A stretch of 64,000 nt of DNA, from the NCBI GenBank assembly GCA_964458655.1, contig CAYWJT010000001.1, positions 62,001-126,000 of the forward strand. Reading direction: 5' to 3'. This stretch comes from CAYWJT01 sp964458655. Its GTDB lineage: Bacteria; Acidobacteriota; Aminicenantia; Aminicenantales; Saccharicenantaceae. Positions 27,142 through 34,372 of the stretch are shown in pieces (the stretch's first letter is position 1; each line of letters opens with the position of its first letter). The position numbers and the translations under genes are program-made. The notes beneath the pieces are model-generated. The model did not search any database. It had not been told where the DNA came from and worked only from the letters and a program-made list of their open reading frames with translations.

Positions 27142-28169
27142 ACGACCCGTTCCGAGTCGCGGTGGCCTACGCCGCCTTTCCCGTCCAGAGCCGGAACCCG
27201 GAAGAGACTGTTTCGGAGGAGTCCGTGGCGCAGATGGCCGGGGAAGTCTTCGATTGCCTAAAGGGAGCCGGTTACGACCCGGGGCTGATCGTGCTCGAGA
27301 AGGACGTCCTGGAGTTCATAGGCCGGGTCAGGCAGTTCGCGCCCGACGTCCTGGTCAACCTCTGCGAGAGCTTCGACGGCCAGCCCAGTCAGGAAGCGAA
27401 CGTGGCCGGCCTGCTCGAGCTCCTGGACATCCCGTTCACCGGCAACGGCCCGGCGGCTCTCGCGCTCTGCCAGGACAAGTACCGGGCCAAGGGCCTGCTC
27501 CTGGCCCACGGACTGCCCACGCCGCAGGCCCAGCTGGTCTCCTCGCCCGAGGAGGAGATCTCGCTCGAGTTCCCGCTGATCGTCAAGCCCAACTTCGAGG
27601 ACGCCAGCCTCGGCATCTGCGCCGATTCCATAGTCAGGGACGGGGAGAGCCTCCGCCGTCGGGTGCGTCACGTGGTCGAACGCTACAGGCGGCCGGCCCT
27701 GGTCGAGTCTTACATCGACGGCCGCGAGTTCAACGTCGCCGTCCTGGAGAACACCAAGGTCGAGGCTCTGCCGGTCTCGGAGATAGATTATTCGGGCCTG
27801 CCCGCAGACGTGCCGCGGGTCCTGGCTTACGCGGCCAAGTGGTTCGAGGACCATCCCCTTTACCAGAAGACGCCTCCGGTCTGCCCGGCCCACGTCGAGG
27901 AGGAGGAGCGAGAGAAGCTCCAGTTCCTGGCCGTAAGCGCCTTCAAGGTCATGGGCTGCCGGGACTACGCCCGGGTCGACTTCCGCATGGACGCCGAGGG
28001 CCGGGTCTACATACTCGAGGTCAACCCCAACCCGGACATCAGCACCGACGCCGGCTATTTCCGGGCGCTCAAGGCGGCCGGGATAGGCTACGCCGAGTTC
28101 TGGCGAACGATGATCCGGAACGCCGCGGAAAGGAAGAAGGGCCATGATCCGGCCGATGCTGCCGCGTGA
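27138..28169 (+). CDS. ATP-grasp ligase, D-Ala-D-Ala-ligase-like (second of two)
   Basis: A 343-residue paralogue of the preceding enzyme, whose stop codon it overlaps by 4 nt (ATGA). Features match in order: VNLCESFDGQPSQEANVAGL, LDIPFTGNGPAALALCQDKY, FPLIVKPNFEDASLGI, VESYIDGREFNVAVLEN, YARVDFRMDAEGRVYILEVN with NPNPDI after it. The core ATP and magnesium residues appear intact. The acceptor region ends NPNPDISTDAGYFRALKAAG rather than the NPLPGILPNPEDNSCLPK of the first, so the two may use different second substrates and act one after another. The ATG at 27138 is the only start that avoids a large overlap. Confidence 0.85.
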   Translation: MNDPFRVAVAYAAFPVQSRNPEETVSEESVAQMAGEVFDCLKGAGYDPGLIVLEKDVLEFIGRVRQFAPDVLVNLCESFDGQPSQEANVAGLLELLDIPFTGNGPAALALCQDKYRAKGLLLAHGLPTPQAQLVSSPEEEISLEFPLIVKPNFEDASLGICADSIVRDGESLRRRVRHVVERYRRPALVESYIDGREFNVAVLENTKVEALPVSEIDYSGLPADVPRVLAYAAKWFEDHPLYQKTPPVCPAHVEEEEREKLQFLAVSAFKVMGCRDYARVDFRMDAEGRVYILEVNPNPDISTDAGYFRALKAAGIGYAEFWRTMIRNAAERKKGHDPADAAA

Positions 28170-28617
28170 CAGGGAAAGGGTGCTGGGCCTGGTCAAGGAG
28201 ACGGGCATGTTCACCGAGGCCGAGGTGGCCGTGGCCGAGGAGCTCATCGACATTTACCTCAACGACCCGCGGCAGAAGGATTACAGTGTGGTCGTGGTCG
28301 AGAACGAGCGCGGCGAGCCGGCCGGCTACATGACCTGGGGGCCGACGCCGCTCGCCGAGGACGCCTACGACCTCTACTGGATGGCGGTGTCGCCGGCCGA
28401 GCAGGGACGCGGCTACGGCCAGCGGCTCGTTCGCTGGCTGGAGGACGAGGTCAAAGCCAGGCGGGGCCGGCTGGTCATCGTCGAGACGTCCTCGCAGCCG
28501 AAATATCTTCCCACCAGGGAATTCTACATGAAGCTCGGTTATGCCGAGGTCGCCCGGGTGCCGGATTTCTACCGGCCCGGCGACGACCGCGTCATATACA
28601 CGAAGAAATTCCGTTAG
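28144..28617 (+). CDS. GNAT-family N-acetyltransferase
   Basis: A 157-residue acetyltransferase using acetyl-CoA. The acetyl-CoA binding loop is LYWMAVSPAEQGRGYGQRLVR (V-x-x-x-x-Q/R-G-x-G), preceded by the strand YSVVVVENERGEPAGYMTW and followed by VIVETSSQPKYLPTREFYMK and LGYAEVARVPDFYRPGDD. It overlaps the second ligase by 26 nt and has an AAGGAAGAAGG ribosome site. In methanogens the pair lysine 2,3-aminomutase plus GNAT (AblA-AblB) makes N-epsilon-acetyl-beta-lysine. This GNAT is much shorter than AblB, so the acceptor may be a different amine, perhaps beta-lysine or a ligase product. Confidence 0.88.
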   Translation: MIRPMLPRDRERVLGLVKETGMFTEAEVAVAEELIDIYLNDPRQKDYSVVVVENERGEPAGYMTWGPTPLAEDAYDLYWMAVSPAEQGRGYGQRLVRWLEDEVKARRGRLVIVETSSQPKYLPTREFYMKLGYAEVARVPDFYRPGDDRVIYTKKFR

Positions 28618-28631
28618 AAGGAGCAAGGAGG

Positions 28632-29738
28632 ATGGACGACTGGCAGAGTTTGCTCCAGGGCAGTCTCAGGAGACCGGAGGAGATTGCCCGCCATTTCGGG
28701 CTCGACGCTGAGGAGGTCCGCAACATCACGGACGTCTTCAAGGCCCAGATCACGCCCTACTACGCCGGGCTGATCAAGCACCGCGGCGACGCCATCTGGC
28801 GCCAGGTCGTTCCCGACCCGGCCGAACTGCGCGGCCACACGGGCGAGGCCGACCCGCTCCAGGAAGACGAGGATTCGCCGGTGCCGAGCATCGTGCACCG
28901 CTATCCCGACCGGGTCCTGTTCCTGGTGTCGCACAGCTGCGCTTCCTACTGCCGTTTCTGCACCCGCAAGCGGAAGGTCGGCGACCCGACCAAGATCCAC
29001 CCGCGTTACATCGAGGACGGCATCGAATACATCCGAAACCATCCGGAGGTCCGCGACGTCATCATCTCGGGCGGCGACCCGTTCATCCTGGCCGACGAGA
29101 AGCTGGAGAAGATCCTGGCCGGAGTGAGGGCCGTGAGCCATGTCGAGATCGTCAGGATCGGCACCCGCGTGCCCTGCTTCCTGCCCCAGCGGGTCACGGA
29201 GAAGCTGGTCGCCATGCTGCGGAAGTTCCATCCGCTCTACGTCAACGTCCATTTCAACCACCCGGACGAGATAACGCCCGAGTCGGCCCGGGCCCTCAAC
29301 CTGCTGGCCGACGCCGGCATACCGCTCGGCAACCAGACCGTGCTGCTCAAGGGCGTCAACGACGACCCTCTTGTCATGCGCCGGCTGATGCAGAAGCTGC
29401 TGACCGTCAGGGTGAGGCCCTACTACATCTACCAGGCCGACTACGTCGCAGGCACGGAGCACCTGCGCACGACGGTGGAGAAGGGCCTGGAGATCATGGA
29501 CGCCATCCGCGGCTGGACCTCGGGCCTGGCCGTGCCTTACTACTGCATCGACGCCCCTGGAGGCGGCGGCAAGATCCCGATCCTGCCCAAGTACGTCCAG
29601 TCCATCGACGAGGAACGGGTGGTCATGCGGAACTACGCCGGCGAGATATTCGTCTATCCGCAGGTGCAGCGCAAGACCAAGAAGAAGCACCGGACGGTGC
29701 CGACCTGCGTGGATTTCAACGGGCCTCTGCCGCTCTGA
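28632..29738 (+). CDS. kamA: Lysine 2,3-aminomutase (radical SAM, PLP)
   Basis: A 368-residue enzyme interconverting L-lysine and L-beta-lysine. The radical SAM cluster is Cys103, Cys107, Cys110 (SCASYCRFC), followed by the GGDP SAM motif at 147-150. PLP binds Lys314 in DAPGGGGKIP. The two aspartates that hold the lysine epsilon-amino group in characterised enzymes are present as Asp270 (YQADY) and Asp307 (CIDAP), with the same 37-residue separation as in the clostridial enzyme. This points to lysine as true substrate, not glutamate or an EF-P role. It lacks the longer C-terminal tail of the clostridial enzyme. An AAGGAGG site 3-10 nt upstream sets the start. Confidence 0.93.
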   Translation: MDDWQSLLQGSLRRPEEIARHFGLDAEEVRNITDVFKAQITPYYAGLIKHRGDAIWRQVVPDPAELRGHTGEADPLQEDEDSPVPSIVHRYPDRVLFLVSHSCASYCRFCTRKRKVGDPTKIHPRYIEDGIEYIRNHPEVRDVIISGGDPFILADEKLEKILAGVRAVSHVEIVRIGTRVPCFLPQRVTEKLVAMLRKFHPLYVNVHFNHPDEITPESARALNLLADAGIPLGNQTVLLKGVNDDPLVMRRLMQKLLTVRVRPYYIYQADYVAGTEHLRTTVEKGLEIMDAIRGWTSGLAVPYYCIDAPGGGGKIPILPKYVQSIDEERVVMRNYAGEIFVYPQVQRKTKKKHRTVPTCVDFNGPLPL

Positions 29739-29951
29739 CCGGCCTCCGACTCCGCAGCCGCTGAAAGATAACCGCGGCGCGCCGAAGCCGTAAACCGCGC
29801 TACGCGGCGTGACTCGCTCATAGTATGTTGACCCGGAGCCTGACCGGGTGGCCTTCCCGCCGTTAAAAGCGCGAATCGCTTCGCCCTAGAGATCGCCCGG
29901 ACGGAGTTTATCGGAATTTCGCCTCGGGCGGGGCCGCGGGCGGAAGGGAAA

Positions 29952-29968
29952 CCGGCCTTCGGGGCCGG
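29952..29968 (-). terminator. Possible terminator of the tat-SIS operon
   Basis: On the minus strand a CCGGCC/GGCCGG stem with 5-nt loop followed by TTTCCCTT, 7 nt after the SIS-gene stop. The T-tract is poor. The rest of 29739-29974 shows no gene. Confidence 0.35.
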
Positions 29969-29974
29969 CGGGGG

Positions 29975-32197
29975 TCAGCGCAGTTCCCTGAGGTAGGCAG
30001 CCAGCCCGGTCCGCTTGACGATCCCGAGCGTCTCTTCGCGGCTCACCGCCGCCTTCCGGCGCAGGGACTCCAGGACCCTGATGATGGAGAAAGCGACCTC
30101 GGCCGTCTGCCCCGCTTCCGCCTGCCTGTCCTTGAGGAAGGCGATGGCGTCGTAAAGGACGGCGTTGGCTTCCGCGTAGGTCACGGGCGCTGTTTCGCCG
30201 TGGACCTCCCTCCAGCGTTCTCCGGAGACGACGTCGTTTATGTGCGACTGGACGAGGTAGGTGGCGCGGCCGATGAGCTTGAGGTTGCTGGGGCTGACGT
30301 TGGTCATGGTGTTGCCGACGACCTTGCCCAGCTTGGCCATGACCGCGGTCGAATGGGCGTTGAGCAGCATCTTGGCGGCGGCCTGAAGGCTGATGTCGAA
30401 GGGCTCAGCGGGAGCGTCCAGCGCCACCTGGACGACGACCGGCCGGCTGTCTCCGTTCCCATAGACCCCCTTGAGCGCGTCGGCGGCCTCCTTCACGCGG
30501 CCGGCCGGCTGTCTCGAAACCAGGATGACGCCGAGCGCCGCCCCTGGCCGTGAAAAGAGGTCGAGGAACCTTCCGAAGTAGGAGCGCCGTTCCGTGAGCT
30601 CCTGTTCCTCGGGCGAAAGGCAGACCGCGACCCCCAGGTCGCCGGGCCGGGGGCCGCGCCTTTCCAGGTTGAACCGGGAAAAGGAGAAATCGTAAAGGTC
30701 CTGCTGGTCGTTGCCGGCCCTGGTCAGGCTATCCAGGGCGGCTTTCCTTAGGTAGGGGTCCTCGACCTCGGTCGCGAACGGTTCGCGGTAGAGCGCCGGG
30801 TCGAGGCCGCGGAACGGCCGTCCCAGGAAGGCCCGCCAGGCTTCGGCGCCGCCGCGCGCGGCGGTCCACACCTGTATCCAGCACTTGCGGACCGGCTCCC
30901 TGACCGTGTCTAGCGGGAAGAGGCGGAAGGTGGGGCTCCTCTCCGTGCTGTCTATGAACACCGTGATCAGGCCTTTTTGGGCGAAATAGGTGGAGAAGCG
31001 GCCCCCGGCGTAGGTGTCGGCCTCGAGGTCGGTCAGGGCGGCCAGTTCCGGCAGGGCCGCCGCCACCGCTTCCAGCGCCCGGCGGAAACGCAGCAGGCGG
31101 GAGGCCATCGTCTGCGCCACGTCGAAGCCGAGCCGGCGGAGCTCGGCCGGACTGAGGCAGCCGGCCAGGAACTCACGCACTCCTTCTTCGAGCACGGAGG
31201 CCACGACGTAGGTTTCGATGGTCGTCGCCTGCATCCGGGTGGAACCCGTGATGGCCTGGGGGCCGGTCGTCAGGTTGACCTTGGTGATGCCCGGCTCCTC
31301 GAGCACGCGGCGGCTCCTTTCGAAGGGCAGCAGCCGTTCGTCGGGGTTGTTGTAGACGAAGAAAAGCCTCTTTCGGCTCTCTGCCGGGTCGTAGCCGGGG
31401 GCGTCGCGCCATTGCTCATGCGCCCCGAGGATGGCGCCGATGACGGACGAGGTCTCGCCGCCCTCCGTGACGCAGATGACGACGTCTCCCTTGCCGATGC
31501 CGTGGTCCTTGAGCTGGAGGCGGCCGATGAGCTGTAGGTCCTCGAAACCCTCGAGCGAGCTGATGAGGGCCCGGTCGGCGCCGGTCATCTCGCCTATGAG
31601 CAGGTCCTCGACCCGGTCGGGCAGCCGGCCCTCGAGCTTCTTCCAGAGTCCGCGCTCGGCTCGGACGCGCCGCCAGAAGGGCCTCCAGAAGGTGCTTTCC
31701 ATCTGTTTGGCCAGCCGGCCCGTGGCCCCGCAACCGTAAACGTAAACGCGTCGGCCTTCCCGGAGCGCGGCCGTGACCGCGCGTGCGGCCTGTTCGAGAA
31801 GCGCCGTGTCCGAGGCCAGGCCTTCGAGCCGGGCCATGATGTCCCCGTCAACCTCGGCCAGCATACGCAGGCCGGCCAAGGTGTCGGCCGCGATGACCTC
31901 GCTCAGGTCCCAGGTCGCGGGATGGCGCTGTTCCGTAAGCAGGGTGTGAAGCTGGAACTGGGTCTTGCCGGCGACGTAGTCCAGCGATTCAGGCGAGGGC
32001 TTTATCCCGAGCAGGTCGAGGATGTCGGAACCCTCCACCGTCCCCGCCTTGACGGCCGCGGCGGACGCGCCCCCGCGCCCTTCGCGGCCGACGTCATGAG
32101 GACGTGCCGGTCCCGGCGGCGTTTCGAGCGAAAGGCCCGGCAATAACGCACAGGCCGCGAGTAAGGAGAAGGCCAGGACTCTTCCGCCCGCGGTCAT
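29975..32197 (-). CDS. Large tandem-SIS protein, MurQ/GCKR-like
   Basis: A 740-residue protein whose N-terminal SIS domain resembles MurNAc-6-phosphate etherase MurQ: LHTLLTEQRHP, VYVYGCGATGRLAKQMES, GDVVICVTEGGETSSVIGA, GPQAITGSTRMQATTIETY. The MurQ closing motif (LLNAHSTAVMAKLGKVVGNT) instead lies near residue 630, after a ~300-residue insertion holding a second SIS-like unit. This split tandem plan recalls glucokinase regulatory protein, a MurQ relative. The start at 32197 overlaps the deaminase stop (ATGA) and gives a hydrophobic N-terminus (FSLLAACALLPGLSL) that could be a signal peptide; a GTG near 32038 would give a cytosolic protein. Sugar-phosphate binding is likely; the reaction is unknown. 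Confidence 0.8.
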   Translation of the reverse strand: MTAGGRVLAFSLLAACALLPGLSLETPPGPARPHDVGREGRGGASAAAVKAGTVEGSDILDLLGIKPSPESLDYVAGKTQFQLHTLLTEQRHPATWDLSEVIAADTLAGLRMLAEVDGDIMARLEGLASDTALLEQAARAVTAALREGRRVYVYGCGATGRLAKQMESTFWRPFWRRVRAERGLWKKLEGRLPDRVEDLLIGEMTGADRALISSLEGFEDLQLIGRLQLKDHGIGKGDVVICVTEGGETSSVIGAILGAHEQWRDAPGYDPAESRKRLFFVYNNPDERLLPFERSRRVLEEPGITKVNLTTGPQAITGSTRMQATTIETYVVASVLEEGVREFLAGCLSPAELRRLGFDVAQTMASRLLRFRRALEAVAAALPELAALTDLEADTYAGGRFSTYFAQKGLITVFIDSTERSPTFRLFPLDTVREPVRKCWIQVWTAARGGAEAWRAFLGRPFRGLDPALYREPFATEVEDPYLRKAALDSLTRAGNDQQDLYDFSFSRFNLERRGPRPGDLGVAVCLSPEEQELTERRSYFGRFLDLFSRPGAALGVILVSRQPAGRVKEAADALKGVYGNGDSRPVVVQVALDAPAEPFDISLQAAAKMLLNAHSTAVMAKLGKVVGNTMTNVSPSNLKLIGRATYLVQSHINDVVSGERWREVHGETAPVTYAEANAVLYDAIAFLKDRQAEAGQTAEVAFSIIRVLESLRRKAAVSREETLGIVKRTGLAAYLRELR

Positions 32198-32706
32198 TTG
32201 CCGTACTGCTGCTCGTCGTCGACGATGTCCCGCTCGCGCCAGTCCCTGACCCAGTCCTCGACCAGGAAGGCTTTCGGGCCGCCCTCCTCGCTCGAGCAGA
32301 CGACGCGGTTGATGCCGGCGTTGATGATCATCTTCTTGCAGATGAAGCAGGGGAAGGCATTGATGACCCTGCCGTCGCGGGCCGAGCTGCCGAAGATGTA
32401 CATGTCGCCTCCGAGGAGGCTGACCCCGGCCCGGGCGGCGTTGATTATGGCGTTCTGCTCGGCGTGGACGCTGCGGCAGAGCTCGTAGCGCTGGCCGTGA
32501 GGGATGCCCAGCTTGTCGCGGAGGCAGAAGCCGTGCTGGAGGCTGTCCTTGGTCTTCCTCGGCGCGCCCACGTAGCCGGTCGAGATGATCTGGTCGTCGC
32601 GGACGATGATAGCGCCTATGGAGCGCCGGAAGCAAGTGCTCCGCGTCGACACCTCCCTGGCGATCCCCAAATAATAATCGTCCTTGGAATTCCGCGCTCT
32701 GCTCAT
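32194..32706 (-). CDS. dCMP/cytidine deaminase-family protein
   Basis: A 170-residue zinc deaminase of the ComEB/dCMP-deaminase type. The zinc site is SVHAEQNAI (His, catalytic Glu) and FPCFICKKMI (PCxxC). N-terminal YLGIAREVSTRSTCFRRSIG and GAIIVRDDQIISTGYVGAPR are family blocks. It deaminates dCMP to dUMP for dTTP supply, in the cytosol. It overlaps both neighbours by 4 nt. The gene before it encodes a P-loop kinase-like protein, the same domain order as the fused P-loop/deaminase antiviral protein AvcD, though this pair is unfused and sits among housekeeping genes. Confidence 0.9.
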   Translation of the reverse strand: MSRARNSKDDYYLGIAREVSTRSTCFRRSIGAIIVRDDQIISTGYVGAPRKTKDSLQHGFCLRDKLGIPHGQRYELCRSVHAEQNAIINAARAGVSLLGGDMYIFGSSARDGRVINAFPCFICKKMIINAGINRVVCSSEEGGPKAFLVEDWVRDWRERDIVDDEQQYGK

Positions 32707-33251
32707 GTCAGTAGCTCCTCGAGTTTACGGCGCAGGTCGGCGATGCCGCCGTCGTTCCAGACCAGGAAGTCGGCCTCGGCCAGGCACTTCTCGAGCTGCT
32801 GGGAACTGTCATCGCCGGCCCTTTCCAATTCCTCTTTGCGCCGGAATTCCTCGAGCGTCGAGGCCGATTCGTCCCGGCCGCGCGAGCGGACGCGCTCGAA
32901 GCGGGTCTCGAGCGGGGCGTCCAGCGCGACCAGGACGAAGCCCTCGAGGCGGCGCAGGCGGGCGACCTCCGCGGCGTTGCGGATGCTGTCGATCACGGCC
33001 GGGGCCTTCGCTTTCTCCGCCACCCTGCGGGCCAGGACGTCCGGTCCGTGGAGCCGGCGCAGTTCGTTGCCGGCGCGGATGAGGTTGTCGCGGTTCGGTT
33101 CCTCGCCGCGGGCGGCCAACTCCTCGCGGATGACGTCGGACAGGGAGTAATAGTTGTAGCCGCGCTCCTTGAGAAAGGCGGCCGCTTCGCCCTTGCCGGC
33201 GCCGTTGGTGCCGGTCAGGCCGACGAACCTGTACTTGTGGGAAGCTTTCAT
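32703..33251 (-). CDS. P-loop nucleotide kinase-like protein (dephospho-CoA-kinase-like)
   Basis: A 182-residue P-loop NTPase with Walker A FVGLTGTNGAGKGEAAAFL at the N-terminus, followed by YYSLSDVIREELAARGEEP, RAGNELRRLHGPDVLARRV and PAVIDSIRNAAEVARLRR. The LID-like arginine stretch is ERVRSRGRDE. These blocks are shared by dephospho-CoA-kinase-like proteins and by P-loop domains fused to deoxycytidylate deaminases. Phosphoryl acceptor is unknown; given the adjacent deaminase, a deoxynucleotide is plausible. It overlaps tatC and the deaminase by 4 nt each. Confidence 0.8.
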   Translation of the reverse strand: MKASHKYRFVGLTGTNGAGKGEAAAFLKERGYNYYSLSDVIREELAARGEEPNRDNLIRAGNELRRLHGPDVLARRVAEKAKAPAVIDSIRNAAEVARLRRLEGFVLVALDAPLETRFERVRSRGRDESASTLEEFRRKEELERAGDDSSQQLEKCLAEADFLVWNDGGIADLRRKLEELLT

Positions 33252-34027
33252 CCGGCGCTTTCCTTGGCCTTCTCCTCCGCCGTCTTGGCCTTTTTCCTGT
33301 CCACGACCAGGGCGATGAGGATGCTTATCCCGTAGAGGATGAGCATGGGCACGGCCACGATGCTCTGGGTGATCATGTCGGGCGTGGGCGTGATGACGGC
33401 CGCGATGACGAAGGCCGCCAGGACGGCGTATTTGAAATTGCGCATCATCCAGCCGGCGGTGACGATGCCCATCCGCGCCAGGAAATAGATGAGCGTCGGC
33501 AGCTCGAAGACCAGCGCGATGCCCAGCAGGACCTTAAGGGCGAAGCCGAAGTACTGGTCGACGGTGATCACCGGCTGGAACTCCCGGCCCAGGGTCAGGA
33601 AGAAACGGCAGGCCCAGGGGAAGACGATGAAGTAGCCGAAGACCGCCCCCAGGCAGAAGAAGATGGTGGTCATGAAGACGAAGGGCAGGACGTACTTCTT
33701 CTCTTTCTGGTAGAGGCCCGGGGCCACGAAATACCAGAGCTGGAGGAAGATGAAGGGCGACACCACGAACAGGGAGGCCAAGAAGGCCACTTTGAGGTAG
33801 AGCATGAAAGGCGCGGTGAGCGTTGTGAAGGCCAGCTTGGTGCCCTCGGGCAGGTACTGGGTGACCGGCCTGGCGAGTATCCGGTAGATGTCGCGGGCGA
33901 AGATCCAGCCCGGGACGCAGCCGATGATCAGGGCCAGGAAGGAATTGAAGAGCCGGCCCCGGAGGTCGTCCAGGTGCTCAAGGAAGGTCATCTCGTCAGG
34001 CGACTTTTTTGCCTTCCCCAGTCTCAT
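33248..34027 (-). CDS. tatC: Sec-independent protein translocase TatC
   Basis: A 259-residue, six-helix inner-membrane protein that recognises twin-arginine signal peptides. The N-terminal MTFLEHLDDLRGRLFNSFLA carries the conserved E-H-L-x-E/D-L-R motif. FQPVITVDQYFGFALKVLLG and FELPTLIYFLARMGIV are the classical central blocks, and VIAAVITPTPDMITQSIVAV is the last helix pair with the family P-x-D. Downstream gene tatA overlaps its start by 32 nt. The tatAC pair is the minimal Tat system; no separate TatB is seen. Confidence 0.96.
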   Translation of the reverse strand: MRLGKAKKSPDEMTFLEHLDDLRGRLFNSFLALIIGCVPGWIFARDIYRILARPVTQYLPEGTKLAFTTLTAPFMLYLKVAFLASLFVVSPFIFLQLWYFVAPGLYQKEKKYVLPFVFMTTIFFCLGAVFGYFIVFPWACRFFLTLGREFQPVITVDQYFGFALKVLLGIALVFELPTLIYFLARMGIVTAGWMMRNFKYAVLAAFVIAAVITPTPDMITQSIVAVPMLILYGISILIALVVDRKKAKTAEEKAKESAG

Positions 34028-34280
34028 CGCTCGGGACTTCCTTTGTGATCTCTTCCTTGAGGTCCCGGACCTCCGACTTTATCTCGCGGTGGAGCTCGCC
34101 TATCTCCGAGGCCTGGATCTCGTCCTCGATCCTGGTCTTTATCTCGTCCGAGGCCTTCTTGAACTCCCGCAGGGCCTTGCCGACGCCGCGGCCTATTTCG
34201 GGCAGCTTGCGCGGCCCGAAAACGAGCAGGGCGATGATGAAGATCAGGATGAGCTCGGCCGGGCCTATGCTTCCGAACAT
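33996..34280 (-). CDS. tatA: Twin-arginine translocase subunit TatA/TatB
   Basis: A 94-residue protein with one N-terminal helix (MFGSIGPAELILIFIIALLV), then FGPRKLPEIGRGVGKALREF (amphipathic helix with FGP motif) and a charged coiled-coil tail. It forms the pore ring with TatC. An in-frame ATG at 34298 is rejected because a TATAAT -10 box overlaps it; transcription would begin about 34290, so the ATG at 34280 is used. First gene of tatA-tatC-kinase-deaminase-SIS, in which every junction overlaps. Confidence 0.92.
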   Translation of the reverse strand: MFGSIGPAELILIFIIALLVFGPRKLPEIGRGVGKALREFKKASDEIKTRIEDEIQASEIGELHREIKSEVRDLKEEITKEVPSDETGEGKKVA

Positions 34281-34296
34281 CGCTTTTACCCGGCCC

Positions 34297-34302
34297 ATTA
34301 TA
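34297..34302 (-). promoter_or_regulatory. -10 box of tatA operon
   Basis: TATAAT on the minus strand, with only a weak -35 match. It ends 16 nt before the tatA ATG at 34280. Confidence 0.4.
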
Positions 34303-34327
34303 GCACGGCCGACGGGGGCGCGGTAGC

Positions 34328-34356
34328 TTTACTTTGCCCTGGGGCTCTGATAAGAT
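34328..34356 (+). promoter_or_regulatory. Promoter of the S41 peptidase operon
   Basis: TTTACT (34328-34333), 17 nt, TAAGAT (34351-34356); ATG at 34373. It is divergent from the tatA promoter within about 90 bp. Confidence 0.5.
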
Positions 34357-34372
34357 AAAGCCCGGCTTCGAG

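Noticed and set aside
34280..34298. Upstream ATG (34298) for tatA
   Set aside because: The TATAAT box overlaps it, so the message would start after it.
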